Source: Sulfuriflexus sp. (lineage in GTDB: Bacteria; Pseudomonadota; Gammaproteobacteria; AKS1). From it: a DNA stretch of 64,000 bases. How positions within the stretch are numbered: the first letter of the stretch is position 1; every line of letters starts with the position of its first letter. The DNA is taken from positions 124,001 through 188,000 of the forward strand of contig JAGLUW010000010.1 in assembly GCA_023134145.1 (NCBI GenBank), read 5' to 3'. The translations under genes were made by a program, and so were the position numbers. Below the pieces are notes generated by a model that was given only the letters and a program-made list of their open reading frames with translations, ran no database searches and was not told the origin of the DNA. Positions 18,659-27,917 of the stretch are shown here, in pieces.

Positions 18659-19174
18659 TTAATCTTCGGCATCTTCAACATCATCAATGACTTCGACGCT
18701 TTCAATAATCACGTCTTCAACAGGCACATCTTGGTGCATGCCCGCACTGCCTGTATCGACTTTTTCAATTGCTTGAACAATATCAAGACCGTCAACGACT
18801 TTACCAAACACACAGTAACCCCAGCCTTGCGAAGTAGGTGCAGAATGATTAAGGAAGCTATTGTCTTTTAAGTTGATGAAGAACTGTGATGTGGCTGAGT
18901 CAGGAACATTAGTACGCGCCATGGCGATAGTACCAAGATCATTTGACAGGCCGTTGTCCGCTTCATTTTTAATGGGGTCACGATTTTGTTTTTCTTTCAT
19001 GCCCGCTTCCATACCACCGCCTTGGATCATGAAGCCCTTAATAACGCGGTGAAAGATCGTACCTTCGTAATGACCATCTGTTACATACTGCATGAAATTT
19101 TCAACAGTGGCTGGCGCTTTCTCTGCATCAAGTTTAAGAGTAATGCTGCCGTGGTTAGTATTTATTTTAATCAT
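18659..19174 (-). CDS. ppiB: Peptidyl-prolyl cis-trans isomerase B, cytoplasmic cyclophilin
   Basis: 171 residues without a signal peptide, so cytoplasmic. Cyclophilin motifs include [16 protein letters not shown] with the catalytic Arg, [17 protein letters not shown] and [14 protein letters not shown]. The acidic tail ([12 protein letters not shown]) is longer than in E. coli PpiB. It lies between ppiA and lpxH with short gaps and is a paralogue of ppiA next door, suggesting tandem duplication. Confidence 0.93.
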   Translation of the reverse strand: MIKINTNHGSITLKLDAEKAPATVENFMQYVTDGHYEGTIFHRVIKGFMIQGGGMEAGMKEKQNRDPIKNEADNGLSNDLGTIAMARTNVPDSATSQFFINLKDNSFLNHSAPTSQGWGYCVFGKVVDGLDIVQAIEKVDTGSAGMHQDVPVEDVIIESVEVIDDVEDAED

Positions 19175-19198
19175 AAGTAATGTCCTAAAATTTTTAAA

Positions 19199-19783
19199 TT
19201 ATTCAACGATCATTTTGTTAATAACAATTTTTACTCGCGGCGCATCTTTTGCAAATGGGCCACCAGAACTTGTTTCGACTTTGCGCATTGCATCAACCGT
19301 GCTCATGCCATCGATGACCTTACCAAATACAGCGTAACCGAAACCACGCGGGGTTGGGTTTTTGTGATCAAGAAAGCTATTGTCTTTCAAGTTAATAAAA
19401 AACTGTGATGTCGCAGAGTGAACCGCGTTAGTGCGCGCCATTGCGATGGTGCCGCGAAGATTTTTTAAACCATTACCACCTTCATTAACAATCGGTGGTT
19501 GAGTTGGGCGACGATTATACTTTTCATCAAAGCCACCACCTTGAATCATAAAGTTATCAATCACACGGTGAAAAATGGTTCCTTCATAGGCACCACTTTC
19601 GACATAGGAAAGAAAATTCTTAACTGAAATCGGTGCTTTTTCGCGATCCAGTTCGAGCACAATGTCACCTATTGATGTTTGCATACGCACTTTAACGAGG
19701 TCGGCTGCGTAGCTACTTGGTGCGATGGCAACAAGGATTAACAGTAACAATGTTTGTTTTATTCTGAATATGGCTGTTTTCAT
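19199..19783 (-). CDS. ppiA: Periplasmic cyclophilin-type peptidyl-prolyl isomerase
   Basis: 194 residues. The N-terminal signal sequence ([20 protein letters not shown], cleavage about residue 26) makes this the exported partner of ppiB. The cyclophilin core has [34 protein letters not shown] and [14 protein letters not shown]. First gene of the leftward group, divergent from cysS with about 160 bases between. Confidence 0.9.
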   Translation of the reverse strand: MKTAIFRIKQTLLLLILVAIAPSSYAADLVKVRMQTSIGDIVLELDREKAPISVKNFLSYVESGAYEGTIFHRVIDNFMIQGGGFDEKYNRRPTQPPIVNEGGNGLKNLRGTIAMARTNAVHSATSQFFINLKDNSFLDHKNPTPRGFGYAVFGKVIDGMSTVDAMRKVETSSGGPFAKDAPRVKIVINKMIVE

Positions 19784-19946
19784 AGTGTTTTCTGCTTAAT
19801 GTCAGGATTAGATGGCATATATAGTATAGGCTTTATAGCGTCTATGAAAGGCCAGCAGAATAAGACGCTTTGTCGTTCTCGCCGCAATCCGCTACCATTT
19901 GCCGCTGAGCAGAATAATTGAACACGCCGTTGGAGGCAGATCCGCA

Positions 19947-21332
19947 GTGCTAGAGATTTATAACACCCTAATTGGTAAAAAGGCGCCTTTCGAGCCGATT
20001 GACCCAAATAATATTCGACTCTATGTTTGTGGCATGACGGTTTATGACCTATGTCATTTAGGCCATGCTCGTGTATTGGTCGTATTTGATGTGGTGAATC
20101 GTTACCTGCGGCATGTTTATGGTGAAGATAAAGTCACCTATGTTCGTAATATCACCGATATTGACGACAAGATTATTCAGCGCGCCAATGAAAACAAAGA
20201 ACCATTTGATGATCTAACTAACCGCTTCATTGATGAAATGAATCAAGATGCGGATGCCTTGTCTGTGCGTCGCCCAGATCAAGAACCGCGCGCCACGGCA
20301 TACATGCAACAGATTATTGATATGGTAGCAACCTTGATTGAGAAAGGTTTTGCCTACCCAGCAGCCAACGGCGATGTTTATTACAGCGTTAGTAGTTTTG
20401 CAGATTATGGCGCTTTGTCGAAAAAACAATTAGAAGATCTACAAGCCGGTGCGCGCGTTGAAGTAAATCAAGTAAAACGTGATCCTTTAGATTTTGTTCT
20501 TTGGAAATCAGTAAAACCAGATGAACCAAGCTGGGATTCACCTTGGGGTAAAGGACGACCTGGTTGGCATATTGAATGTTCAGCGATGTCGACGCATTGC
20601 TTGGGTAATCATTTTGATATTCATGGTGGTGGTATGGACTTACAATTCCCGCATCATGAAAATGAAATTGCCCAATCAGAAGCGGCGACGGGTGAGAAAT
20701 TTGTTAATGTTTGGATGCACAATGGATTTGTGCGCATCGATGATGAAAAGATGTCGAAGTCATTGGGCAATTTTTTCACCGTACGTGAAATTTTAGCGCA
20801 GTACAAACCCGAGGTCGTGCGTTACTTTGTAACAGGTAGTCATTATCGTAGCCCGTTAAATTATTCTGATAAACAATTAGACATGGCGCGTTCAGCGCTA
20901 GATGCTTTTTATACTAGCTTGCGCGATCTTGAACCAGAAAAGAATGCGTCTGAAACAGAATATTCAACTCGTTTTTATGCGGCGATGGATGATGACTTTA
21001 ATACCGCCAATGCGCTTGCCGTGTTGTCGGACTTGCGTCATTCAATTAATAAAGCAAAAGGCGCGGATGATAATACTGCTGCGAATAAACTTGCTGGTGA
21101 ATTAGTTAAGTTAGCCGATTTATTAGGTCTGTTACAGGCAAGCCCAGAAGAATGGTTTTCTGGTGACAGTGATGCGGATGATGCGGTGGAAATTGATGCC
21201 ATGGTTGTGGCTCGTGATGCGGCGCGTGATGCCAAAGATTGGGCAGAAGCAGATAGATTACGCGATGAATTAATGGCTAAGGGCATTATTCTTGAAGACA
21301 GCGCAGGAAAAACTCGCTGGAGAAGGGAATAA
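19947..21332 (+). CDS. cysS: Cysteinyl-tRNA synthetase
   Basis: CysS charges tRNA-Cys. It is a class I synthetase of 461 residues, the same length as E. coli CysS. The HIGH motif is HLGHAR, preceded by the zinc ligand Cys in [12 protein letters not shown]; other ligands are in [18 protein letters not shown] is at about residue 270. I chose GTG 19947 with GGAGG at 19932-19936; family members begin just there (LEIYNT), and the open frame back to 19899 is not conserved. Confidence 0.97.
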   Translation: MLEIYNTLIGKKAPFEPIDPNNIRLYVCGMTVYDLCHLGHARVLVVFDVVNRYLRHVYGEDKVTYVRNITDIDDKIIQRANENKEPFDDLTNRFIDEMNQDADALSVRRPDQEPRATAYMQQIIDMVATLIEKGFAYPAANGDVYYSVSSFADYGALSKKQLEDLQAGARVEVNQVKRDPLDFVLWKSVKPDEPSWDSPWGKGRPGWHIECSAMSTHCLGNHFDIHGGGMDLQFPHHENEIAQSEAATGEKFVNVWMHNGFVRIDDEKMSKSLGNFFTVREILAQYKPEVVRYFVTGSHYRSPLNYSDKQLDMARSALDAFYTSLRDLEPEKNASETEYSTRFYAAMDDDFNTANALAVLSDLRHSINKAKGADDNTAANKLAGELVKLADLLGLLQASPEEWFSGDSDADDAVEIDAMVVARDAARDAKDWAEADRLRDELMAKGIILEDSAGKTRWRRE

Positions 21333-21387
21333 TCTCGGGTTTTTGTGGTCATACTAAGCAAGCAAGATAATAACAAGGGGATTTGAG

Positions 21388-22023
21388 ATGCGTATTTGGT
21401 TAATTATGGCATTGGCACTATGTACAGTGGGCCTACAGGCGGCTGAACGAGGCCAGCAAACAGAAGATACGAAGCACGTTAAAATTTGGAATGGTTTTGC
21501 TACTAAGTTGTTAGCAATGCATAAACAAGTTCTCGCAACTCATAAAACGAAAGAAACAACACGTATGGGTGGCTACCGTGGGAATCCTGATTTTTATAAA
21601 GAACATTCATATCACGATGCAAAAACGGGTCGTATTTTAAGTCGCGTGCAATGGGAAGTTAAAAATCCTGATCAATTGCATGTGCTTGAATTGTTTTTGT
21701 ATAACAAGAAGGGGCAATTAAAGCGCGACTATACGGTTGCCTTTTTACCGGGATTCCGAAATGCGCCAGCACAAACATTAGTTACCTTATATAACTACAA
21801 TGGTAAATTAAAAGCCTTCCGTAATTTTGATGCCAGTGGTGAAACAGCTTATGAAAGTTGTGACGGTGACTTAAAAGGCAAGTATGTGCAATTAAGTTTT
21901 GAAGATTATGAAATTCATGCGTTGCGTAACAACGATAAAGGTATTGGTAGTAGCCCTGAGTACAAAGCCTGTTTCGATGCTATTCCAGAAGAAGCCGGCA
22001 AGGCTTTGCCACCTAGCTTTTAA
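21388..22023 (+). CDS. Secreted hypothetical protein
   Basis: 211 residues with a signal sequence (MRIWLIMALALCTVGLQA, cleavage about residue 19). The mature part has YHDAKTGRILSRVQWE and HVLELFLYNKKGQLKRDY, reminiscent of repeated beta-hairpins, and two late Cys (ESCDGD, YKACFDA) that may form a disulfide. I do not recognise the family. GGGG lies 9 bases upstream of the ATG. Placed between cysS and the convergent folD. Confidence 0.75.
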   Translation: MRIWLIMALALCTVGLQAAERGQQTEDTKHVKIWNGFATKLLAMHKQVLATHKTKETTRMGGYRGNPDFYKEHSYHDAKTGRILSRVQWEVKNPDQLHVLELFLYNKKGQLKRDYTVAFLPGFRNAPAQTLVTLYNYNGKLKAFRNFDASGETAYESCDGDLKGKYVQLSFEDYEIHALRNNDKGIGSSPEYKACFDAIPEEAGKALPPSF

Positions 22024-22035
22024 AGTTATTTAGTT

Positions 22036-22905
22036 TTAAGGCTGTATAGCATCACTCTCGCGCTGCTCGGCAGCGTCGAGGGTGTTTTCTAATAATGTTG
22101 CAACCGTCATCGGACCAACACCGCCAGGTACAGGTGTAATCCATCCAGCTTGTTTATTCGCCGTATCAAACTCAACATCGCCAACTAATTTACCCGTGTC
22201 TAAACGGTTGATGCCAACATCGATCACAATCGCGCCGGATTTAACCCATTCACCTTTAACAAAGTTTGGAATACCAACACCGGCTACAACGATATCGGCA
22301 GCAGCAACTTTTCCCGCGAGATCTTTTGTTTTGCTATGACAAATAGTCACGGTACAACGCGCCATTAAAAGTTCAAGCGCCATAGGACGGCCAACAATAT
22401 TAGACGCGCCAATCACAACGGCATCTAAGCCCGCCAGTTCAACGCCGGTTGATTCAAGTAATGTCATTATGCCACGTGGAGTGCACGGGCGTAGTAGAGG
22501 TCTGCGTTGTGCAAGGCGACCAAAGTTGTAAGGATGAAAACCATCAACGTCTTTATGAGGGTTGATGTGATCAATCACCAAATCAGAATCCAAATGTTCA
22601 GGTAATGGGAGCTGTACAAGAATGCCATCAACATCTGGATTGGCATTTAACTCATCAATGAGTGTGAGTAATTCTGCTTGGCTGGTTGATGCGGGAAGAT
22701 CATAGGAAAAAGATACTACGCCAGCTTCTTCACAACGTTTGCGTTTACTATTTACATAAACTGCGGAAGCAGGATCATCACCGAGAAGCACAACAGCTAG
22801 ACCAGGTGCGCGTTTACCCGCAGCGATTCTTGCGCTAATACGGTCGCGAACCTTACAAATAAGCTCATCTGCAAGCTGTTTGCCGTCGATACGTTGTGCG
22901 GTCAT
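22036..22905 (-). CDS. folD: Bifunctional methylenetetrahydrofolate dehydrogenase/cyclohydrolase
   Basis: FolD interconverts 5,10-methylene-, methenyl- and 10-formyl-tetrahydrofolate with NADP. It is 289 residues with [16 protein letters not shown] (catalytic Lys), [29 protein letters not shown], the nucleotide site [15 protein letters not shown] and the tail [19 protein letters not shown]. Monocistronic and convergent with the upstream gene. Confidence 0.97.
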   Translation of the reverse strand: MTAQRIDGKQLADELICKVRDRISARIAAGKRAPGLAVVLLGDDPASAVYVNSKRKRCEEAGVVSFSYDLPASTSQAELLTLIDELNANPDVDGILVQLPLPEHLDSDLVIDHINPHKDVDGFHPYNFGRLAQRRPLLRPCTPRGIMTLLESTGVELAGLDAVVIGASNIVGRPMALELLMARCTVTICHSKTKDLAGKVAAADIVVAGVGIPNFVKGEWVKSGAIVIDVGINRLDTGKLVGDVEFDTANKQAGWITPVPGGVGPMTVATLLENTLDAAEQRESDAIQP

Positions 22906-22981
22906 TTAAATTCCTGTGTCTGTGCCCGAAAAGAAAGCGAGATTATACCTGAAATAGTTACGTGATTTCAGCGCAGATGCA

Positions 22982-23010
22982 TTGACGATATCTAAGCGTA
23001 CGCGTATCAT
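22982..23010 (+). promoter_or_regulatory. Promoter of the tRNA cluster
   Basis: TTGACG (22982-22987) and TATCAT (23005-23010) are 17 bases apart, followed by a GC-rich discriminator CCCGTGCC typical of stringently controlled stable-RNA promoters. The start would be about 33 bases before tRNA-Pro. Confidence 0.65.
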
Positions 23011-23049
23011 CCCGTGCCTGTTAATTCATGCGTGGATTAGCAGACAGTT

Positions 23050-23126
23050 CGGGGTATAGCGCAGTCTGGTAGCGCGCCTGCTTTGGGAGCAGGATGTCGG
23101 GAGTTCGAATCTCTCTACCCCGACCA
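23050..23126 (+). tRNA. tRNA-Pro (anticodon TGG)
   Basis: 77 bases including encoded CCA. Acceptor CGGGGTA pairs with TACCCCG; the anticodon stem CCTGC/GCAGG encloses TTTGGGA with anticodon TGG; the T-arm is 23099-23115. First of five tRNA genes. Its 3' half is duplicated downstream in both orientations. Confidence 0.97.
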
Positions 23127-23346
23127 TACAAAGATCGAGGATGCTGAAGGTTTACTGGCATTTTCGAGGTTCGAGTAAGAGAGATGCGAATTCCCGACGA
23201 AAGTCATAGGGCAGTTCGACAAGCACTGGAAGTGCTTGAGCGCCGATAGGCGACCCCGCGGGGGTGAGGGCGCAGCCCGAATAATCTCTCTACCCCGACC
23301 ATACAAAGATCGAGGATGTTTGGGTTTACCTGACATTTTCGAGGTT
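23108..23346 (+). repeat. tRNA-Pro tail element: inverted T-arm copy plus direct 3'-end copy
   Basis: The 36 bases at 23108-23143 (tRNA-Pro 3' end plus downstream flank) recur perfectly at 23283-23318, and similarity with small gaps continues to 23171 and 23346 (64 bases each). Between them, 23179-23195 is an inverted copy of the tRNA-Pro T-arm (15 of 17 bases). A hairpin around AAGCACT/AGTGCTT and a GC-rich hairpin near 23250-23275 also lie in the interval. The second copy holds only the last part of the tRNA with CCA, not a whole gene. Confidence 0.8.
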
Positions 23347-23398
23347 TACAGAGTAATTATAGTAATTGGCCTGCACAGCAGCATATACTTTCGATCAT

Positions 23399-23475
23399 GC
23401 GCCTGTAGCTCATTTGGATAGAGCATCGGCCTTCTAAGCCGAGGGTAGCAGGTTCGAATCCTGCCAGGCGCGCCA
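23399..23475 (+). tRNA. tRNA-Arg (anticodon TCT)
   Basis: 77 bases with encoded CCA. Acceptor GCGCCTG/CAGGCGC; anticodon stem TCGGC/GCCGA with loop CTTCTAA, anticodon TCT; T-arm 23448-23464. Followed after 5 bases by an inverted copy of its own 3' half. Confidence 0.97.
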
Positions 23476-23765
23476 TATTGTGGCGCAGCCTTGCGGGAAT
23501 CGAACCTGCGAGATATAAAGTTGGTTCGACAAATTGGCAGTAGCCAATTTGGACAATGTCGGAGCGTAGCGATGACATTGCCCGCAGGGCTAGAGTCAAT
23601 CCTGCCAGGCGCGCCATATTGTGGCGCAGCCTTGCGGGAATCGAACCTGCGAGATATAAAGTTGGTTCGACAAATTGGCGATAGCCAATTTGGACAATGT
23701 CGGAGCGTAGCGATGACATTGCCCGCAGGGCGATTGCCGTAGGCATGAGTCAATCCTGTCAGGCG
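23457..23765 (+). repeat. Tandem tRNA-Arg tail repeat (two units plus a partial third)
   Basis: Unit 1 starts at 23457 inside tRNA-Arg and unit 2 at 23598, 141 bases later; they are almost identical over about 130 bases (the differences seen are AG/GA in one hairpin loop). Unit 2 ends with a 13-base longer tail, and a third copy of the tRNA 3' end, degenerate and lacking CCA, begins at 23752. Each unit holds the tRNA 3' end with CCA, an inverted copy of the tRNA 3' half, an AAATTGGC/GCCAATTT hairpin, a CAATGTC/GACATTG hairpin and closing GCCTTGCGGG/CCCGCAGGGC arms. The plan resembles the RtT repeats of E. coli tyrT, which also begin with the tRNA 3' end. Confidence 0.85.
23481..23509 (-). repeat. 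Inverted copy of the tRNA-Arg 3' half
   Basis: Read on the minus strand this repeats the tRNA-Arg T-arm, acceptor 3' strand and CCA: 25 of 28 bases match with one extra base. With the tRNA itself (23448-23475) and the 5-base loop TATTG it could form a hairpin of about 28 pairs. A second inverted copy lies 141 bases further on in unit 2. Confidence 0.8.
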
Positions 23766-23786
23766 AGTCAATTACCAAAGTTTTAT

Positions 23787-23863
23787 GGTGAGCGTAGCTC
23801 AGTTGGTAGAGTCCCGGATTGTGATTCCGGTTGTCGTGGGTTCGAGCCCCATCGTTCACCCCA
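23787..23863 (+). tRNA. tRNA-His (anticodon GTG)
   Basis: 77 bases including the extra 5' G (-1) typical of tRNA-His and encoded CCA. Acceptor GTGAGCG/CGTTCAC with a G-U pair; loop TTGTGAT with anticodon GTG at 23821-23823; unpaired C73 opposite G-1. Confidence 0.97.
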
Positions 23864-23910
23864 TATTAGCGTCGTTGCTACCATATTAAGAGTATGGTTC
23901 AATGCCGCAG

Positions 23911-23932
23911 CGTTTTTGAGCTATCAAAAACG
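23911..23932 (+). other. Hairpin abutting tRNA-Lys
   Basis: CGTTTTTGA (23911-23919) and TCAAAAACG (23924-23932) make a perfect 9-bp stem with loop GCTA. The last base is the first base of tRNA-Lys. There is no T run after it, so a processing role between tRNA-His and tRNA-Lys is more likely than termination. Confidence 0.45.
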
Positions 23933-24007
23933 GGTCGTTAGCTCAGCTGGTAGAGCAGCGGACTCTTAATCCGCGGGTCGGCGGTTCGAACCCGCCACGA
24001 CCCACCA
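23932..24007 (+). tRNA. tRNA-Lys (anticodon CTT)
   Basis: 76 bases with encoded CCA. Acceptor GGGTCGT/ACGACCC; anticodon stem GCGGA/TCCGC around CTCTTAA, anticodon CTT. Confidence 0.96.
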
Positions 24008-24010
24008 TTA

Positions 24011-24049
24011 CAATATAAAGGGTTACGAACCATCGTAGCCCTTTATTGT
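24011..24049 (+). terminator. Long hairpin after tRNA-Lys, probable terminator
   Basis: An AAAGGGTTACGA arm pairs with TCGTAGCCCTTT across loop ACCA, one G-U pair included, and flanking A/T bases extend the stem. The tail is only moderately T-rich, so termination may be partial. Confidence 0.5.
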
Positions 24050-24097
24050 ATCTGGCACGCAGCTGATTCCGTGTGAAATACGTGGGATTATAATGGC

Positions 24098-24125
24098 TTA
24101 CCTCGTAGGCCAGAGTCTGTATAAT
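24098..24125 (+). promoter_or_regulatory. Probable promoter of tRNA-Leu
   Basis: A perfect TATAAT at 24120-24125 is preceded by a weak TTACCT at 24098-24103 (16-base spacer) and followed by a GCCGG discriminator. Another TATAAT lies at 24089-24094. A hairpin TTGGTGT/ACACCAA (24145-24166) follows, probably in the tRNA precursor leader. Confidence 0.4.
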
Positions 24126-24203
24126 GCCGGTTGGTAAAAGCAGCTTGGTGTATCTATAAACACCAATTTGTGTAGTTAAGAAGTTGATATATAAAGTTTA
24201 TTT

Positions 24204-24288
24204 GGGGCTGTGGTGAAATTGGTATACACGCCAGATTTAGGTTCTGGTGTCGAGAGACGTGGGAGTTCGAGTCTCCCCAGCCCCACCA
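24204..24288 (+). tRNA. tRNA-Leu (anticodon TAG)
   Basis: 85 bases with the long variable arm of class II tRNAs and encoded CCA. Acceptor GGGGCTG/CAGCCCC; anticodon stem CCAGA/TCTGG around TTTAGGT, anticodon TAG. Confidence 0.97.
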
Positions 24289-24301
24289 TTTATACTTTCC
24301 T

Positions 24302-24336
24302 GGTGAAAATGTAAGCACTTTCACCCGAGTTTTTTT
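24302..24336 (+). terminator. Terminator of tRNA-Leu
   Basis: GGTGAAA (24302-24308) pairs with TTTCACC (24319-24325), followed by CGAG and seven T. It separates the tRNA cluster from tig. Confidence 0.7.
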
Positions 24337-24374
24337 GAATTTTTCCGGCAAGGCCGGTTTCGAGGATGTGAAAC

Positions 24375-25682
24375 ATGCAAGTTTCTGTTGAAAAACGTGA
24401 TGGTCTAGAACGCTGTATGACTGTTGAATTGCCAATCGAAGATTTTGAAAAGGCAGTGGAAGGTCGTCTGAAGAACTTGGCACGTACCGTGAAAATGGAT
24501 GGTTTCCGTCCAGGTAAAGTACCAATGAGCGTGGTTAAGACCCGTTTAGGTGGTCAAGCTCGTCAAGAAGCGCTTGATGAAGCGATTCAATCGAGTCTTT
24601 ACCAAGCCATGAACCAAGAAAAACTACGTCCTGCTGGCTCGCCACAGGTTGAGTTCCTACCTCTAGAAGAGGGTAAGGGTCCTAAATACGCAGTCACATT
24701 CGAAATCATGCCTGAGCTAACGCTTTCTGACATGAAATCAGCCAAGATTGAAACACCGGTCGTAGACATCACCGATGCTGATATCGATACGACGATTGAC
24801 AGTATCCGTGGCCAAAAGCTGGACTGGAAAGATGTTAAGCGTAAATCGAAGAAAGAAGATCAGGTAACCATTGATTTTGTTGGCAAGCTTGATGACGTTG
24901 CTTTTGATGGCGGTACAGGCACTGACGTTAAAGTCGTACTGGGCGCAGGACAATTCATCCCTGATTTCGAAAAAGGCCTCATGGGCGTTAAAACAGGTGA
25001 AGAAAGCGTTATTGATGCTACTTTCCCTGCGGAATACGGCAATGCTGACTTAGCGGGTAAGACCGTTCAGTTTGCAACCACGATTAAGGCAGTTTGTGAG
25101 CCTGTTTTACCTGAAGTTGATGAAGACTTCGTTAAAGCGATGGGCGTTGAAGCCGGCACAGTAGAAGCCTTACGTGAGCAAGTTAAAGACAATATGAGCC
25201 GTGAATTGGCACAAGTTATTCGAGAAGTGACCAAAACTAACGTAATGGACGCCATTATTGATGCACACAAGCTTGAATTACCTCAGGTCATGGTTAATGA
25301 TGAGATTAAGCGTTTAGCCGAGCAAACTCGTCAGATGTTTGCCCAGCAAGGTGTTCCAATGCCTGACGCACCGATTGATGATAGTTTGTACCAAGATCAG
25401 GCTGTACGCCGTGTTTCACTTGGTCTGATTATGTCTGAGATCGTAAGTACACAAGAAATCGCTGCAACTGCCGATAAGGTGCGTGCAGCCGTTGAAGAAA
25501 TCGCCGCTCCATACGAGCAGCCAGAAGAAATTATTAACTATTACTATGCTGATAAGAGCCGTTTAGGCGAAATTGAAGCGGTTGTGCTTGAGCAAGGTGT
25601 TGTTGATTGGGTGCTCGAAAACGCGAAAACCGTTGAAAAGAAAGAAAAATTTGAAGAATTAATGGCCTCACGAAAGGGCTAG
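24375..25682 (+). CDS. tig: Trigger factor
   Basis: Trigger factor is the ribosome-bound chaperone and prolyl isomerase that meets nascent chains. It is 435 residues. The ribosome-docking signature [12 protein letters not shown] is near residue 44. An FKBP-type domain spans about 150-245 ([19 protein letters not shown], then [16 protein letters not shown]), and a helical C-terminal cradle follows. GAGGA lies about 8 bases before the ATG. First gene of the tig-clpP-clpX-lon cluster conserved across proteobacteria. Confidence 0.97.
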   Translation: MQVSVEKRDGLERCMTVELPIEDFEKAVEGRLKNLARTVKMDGFRPGKVPMSVVKTRLGGQARQEALDEAIQSSLYQAMNQEKLRPAGSPQVEFLPLEEGKGPKYAVTFEIMPELTLSDMKSAKIETPVVDITDADIDTTIDSIRGQKLDWKDVKRKSKKEDQVTIDFVGKLDDVAFDGGTGTDVKVVLGAGQFIPDFEKGLMGVKTGEESVIDATFPAEYGNADLAGKTVQFATTIKAVCEPVLPEVDEDFVKAMGVEAGTVEALREQVKDNMSRELAQVIREVTKTNVMDAIIDAHKLELPQVMVNDEIKRLAEQTRQMFAQQGVPMPDAPIDDSLYQDQAVRRVSLGLIMSEIVSTQEIAATADKVRAAVEEIAAPYEQPEEIINYYYADKSRLGEIEAVVLEQGVVDWVLENAKTVEKKEKFEELMASRKG

Positions 25683-25707
25683 CAGAGTAATTAAAGGAAG
25701 CGTTCAA

Positions 25708-26361
25708 ATGACCGATAGCTATAACAACAATGGTATGAATGACGGAATTTACAACAGTGGCCTAGTGCCAATGGTCGTAGAACAGACTTCACGGGGCGAA
25801 CGCTCTTACGATATCTATTCACGTCTATTGAAAGAACGGGTTATTTTCCTTGTTGGTCAGGTAGAAGACCACATGGCGAATTTGATTGTGGCTCAGTTAT
25901 TATTCTTAGAGTCAGAAAATCCGGATAAAGACATTCATTTATACATTAATTCACCAGGCGGTTCGGTGAGCGCGGGTCTGGCTATTTATGACACCATGCA
26001 GTTTATCAAACCCGATGTGAGCACACTGTGTATCGGTATGGCAGCCAGTATGGGCGCTTTATTACTGACCGGTGGTGCGAAAGACAAGCGTTTCTGTCTA
26101 CCTCACTCGCGGATGATGATTCATCAGCCTTTGGGTGGCGTACAAGGTCAGGCCTCAGATATTGAGATCCACGCCAAAGAAATGCTGTTGGTTCGAGATC
26201 GTTTAAACAAGATCATGATGGAGCACACAGGCCAAGATCGTGAAACAATTGAACGTGATACTGATCGTGACAACTTTATGAGCGGTGAAACGGCTGCAGA
26301 ATACGGTTTGATTGATACCGTGCTAACAGAACGTAGCCAAGCAGAGACAGATAGCGAGTAA
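25708..26361 (+). CDS. clpP: ATP-dependent Clp protease proteolytic subunit
   Basis: 217 residues including a short N-terminal propeptide region. The serine protease triad is visible: Ser in [11 protein letters not shown], His in [11 protein letters not shown] and Asp in [10 protein letters not shown]. It forms tetradecamers fed by ClpX, encoded next. A 25-base gap after tig suggests co-transcription. Confidence 0.98.
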   Translation: MTDSYNNNGMNDGIYNSGLVPMVVEQTSRGERSYDIYSRLLKERVIFLVGQVEDHMANLIVAQLLFLESENPDKDIHLYINSPGGSVSAGLAIYDTMQFIKPDVSTLCIGMAASMGALLLTGGAKDKRFCLPHSRMMIHQPLGGVQGQASDIEIHAKEMLLVRDRLNKIMMEHTGQDRETIERDTDRDNFMSGETAAEYGLIDTVLTERSQAETDSE

Positions 26362-26493
26362 TTTAGAGCTATCGAAGTGCTAAAAACAGTCTAAACTGTT
26401 TAAAGTGAGTGGAAATGGACTTTCCATATAGAATAAAGGGGCATTAACGTGTGATTGCTGCACTTGCATCTTCGTTAAAATCCTAGCAAGGTA

Positions 26494-26511
26494 TGACACT
26501 GGATAGTGTCA
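26494..26511 (+). other. Hairpin in the clpP-clpX gap
   Basis: TGACACT (26494-26500) and AGTGTCA (26505-26511) form a perfect 7-bp stem with loop GGAT, ending 25 bases before clpX and just ahead of its ribosome site. No T run follows. It may be a processing or stability element. I see no convincing promoter in this 174-base gap. Confidence 0.4.
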
Positions 26512-26535
26512 TTATTAAGTACAGAGGAAAGATTC

Positions 26536-27816
26536 ATGAGCGATGATGGTCAAAATGGTGGTGATGACAGCGAAAAGCTGTTGTATTGCTCTTTTTGTGG
26601 CAAAAGCCAGCACGAAGTACGCAAATTAATTGCAGGTCCTTCTGTATTCGTTTGTGACGAATGTGTTGAGCTGTGTAATGACATCATTCGTGAAGAAGTG
26701 CAGGAAAAGTCGGCCGTCACTGCAGGCAGCAAATTGCCGACACCGCATGAAATTAATCAAAGTCTTGATGAGTACGTTATTGGCCAAGCAACGGCTAAGA
26801 AAGTGCTTTCGGTTGCCGTTTACAATCACTACAAGCGTCTTGAAGTAGGTGAAGGCAAACCAGGTGATGTTGAACTTTCTAAAAGTAACATCATGCTTAT
26901 CGGGCCAACCGGTAGTGGTAAAACATTATTGGCAGAAACACTCGCACGTTTACTAAACGTACCTTTCACTATTGCTGATGCAACGACATTAACTGAAGCC
27001 GGTTATGTTGGTGAAGATGTTGAAAACATCATTCAAAAGTTATTACAGAAATGTGATTACGATGTTGAGAAGGCACAAACAGGTATTGTTTACATTGATG
27101 AAATCGATAAGATTTCACGCAAGTCAGACAACCCATCTATTACACGTGATGTTTCAGGCGAAGGTGTACAACAAGCCTTATTGAAACTGATTGAAGGTAC
27201 GGTTGCTTCTGTTCCACCTCAAGGTGGTCGTAAACATCCACAACAAGAATTTTTACAAGTAAACACAGCCAACATCATGTTTATTTGTGGCGGTGCCTTT
27301 GCCGGTTTAGATAAAATTATTCGTGAACGTTCTGAAAAGGGCGGCATTGGTTTTGGCGCAGAAGTAAAAACCAAAGATGAAAGTAAAAACATTGGTGAAG
27401 TGTTGAGTGATATTCAACCAGAAGATCTTATTCGCTATGGTTTGATTCCTGAATTTGTTGGTCGTCTGCCTGTTGTTGCAACACTAGAAGAACTTGATAG
27501 TGATGCCTTGATTGAAATTCTGACCAAACCAAAGAATGCGATCACTAAACAGTACCAACGTCTATTTGACATGGAAAATTGTGAGTTGGAATTCCGTGAA
27601 GATGCACTGGCGGCTATCGCAGAGAAAGCCATGGAACGGAAAACCGGTGCACGTGGTCTACGTTCAATTCTTGAATATGCTTTGCTTGATACCATGTACG
27701 ATTTGCCATCGATGGAAAATGTACAGAAGGTTGTTGTTGATGAAAATACCATTAAGGGTGATTCAGAACCGTTAATGATATACGAGCAACCAGACCAAGC
27801 TGCGGCTTCAGACTGA
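26536..27816 (+). CDS. clpX: Clp protease ATP-binding subunit ClpX
   Basis: ClpX unfolds tagged substrates and feeds ClpP. It is 426 residues. The N-terminal zinc-binding domain has CSFCGKSQ and CDECVELC, Walker A is GPTGSGKT near residue 120, Walker B is VYIDEIDKI, and the sensor-2 region has [11 protein letters not shown] chose ATG 26536, with GAGGAAAG upstream; the frame is open back to 26506 but family members begin just before the zinc finger. Confidence 0.98.
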   Translation: MSDDGQNGGDDSEKLLYCSFCGKSQHEVRKLIAGPSVFVCDECVELCNDIIREEVQEKSAVTAGSKLPTPHEINQSLDEYVIGQATAKKVLSVAVYNHYKRLEVGEGKPGDVELSKSNIMLIGPTGSGKTLLAETLARLLNVPFTIADATTLTEAGYVGEDVENIIQKLLQKCDYDVEKAQTGIVYIDEIDKISRKSDNPSITRDVSGEGVQQALLKLIEGTVASVPPQGGRKHPQQEFLQVNTANIMFICGGAFAGLDKIIRERSEKGGIGFGAEVKTKDESKNIGEVLSDIQPEDLIRYGLIPEFVGRLPVVATLEELDSDALIEILTKPKNAITKQYQRLFDMENCELEFREDALAAIAEKAMERKTGARGLRSILEYALLDTMYDLPSMENVQKVVVDENTIKGDSEPLMIYEQPDQAAASD

Positions 27817-27821
27817 TATTT

Positions 27822-27848
27822 AAAAGCCCCGCCATGAGCGGGGCTTTT
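27822..27848 (+). terminator. Terminator of clpX
   Basis: GCCCCGC (27826-27832) and GCGGGGC (27838-27844), flanked by AAAA and TTTT, make a classic terminator directly after the stop. Confidence 0.92.
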
Positions 27849-27888
27849 GCATTTACTGACTATTATTAAAATATACATGGTTCGAAGC

Positions 27889-27917
27889 CTTGATTCTGGC
27901 TGAATTTGACCCAATCT
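27889..27917 (+). promoter_or_regulatory. Possible heat-shock (sigma-32) promoter of lon
   Basis: CTTGATT (27889-27895), a 14-base spacer, then CCCAATCT (27910-27917) resemble the CTTGAAA / CCCCATnT sigma-32 pattern and its usual spacing. It lies after the clpX terminator and 61 bases before lon, a known sigma-32 target in E. coli. Confidence 0.45.

Noticed and set aside
23108-23346. Integration (att) duplication of a tRNA 3' end by a mobile element
   Set aside because: The copies are only 175 (Pro) or 141-154 (Arg) bases apart, nothing resembling an integrase or cargo lies between, and inverted T-arm copies are not part of att duplications.
23457-23765. CRISPR-like direct repeats
   Set aside because: Units are about 141 bases and contain tRNA ends; there are no short repeats with unique spacers and no cas genes.
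23346-23771. Reverse-strand ORFs of about 80-140 codons across the tRNA cluster (also 23357-23746, 23596-23859 and forward 23491-23742)
   Set aside because: They are antisense or alternate-frame readings of tRNA-Arg, tRNA-His and their tail repeats; the GFEPATLGLEGRCSIQ-like peptide is a well-known false protein from antisense tRNA-Arg.
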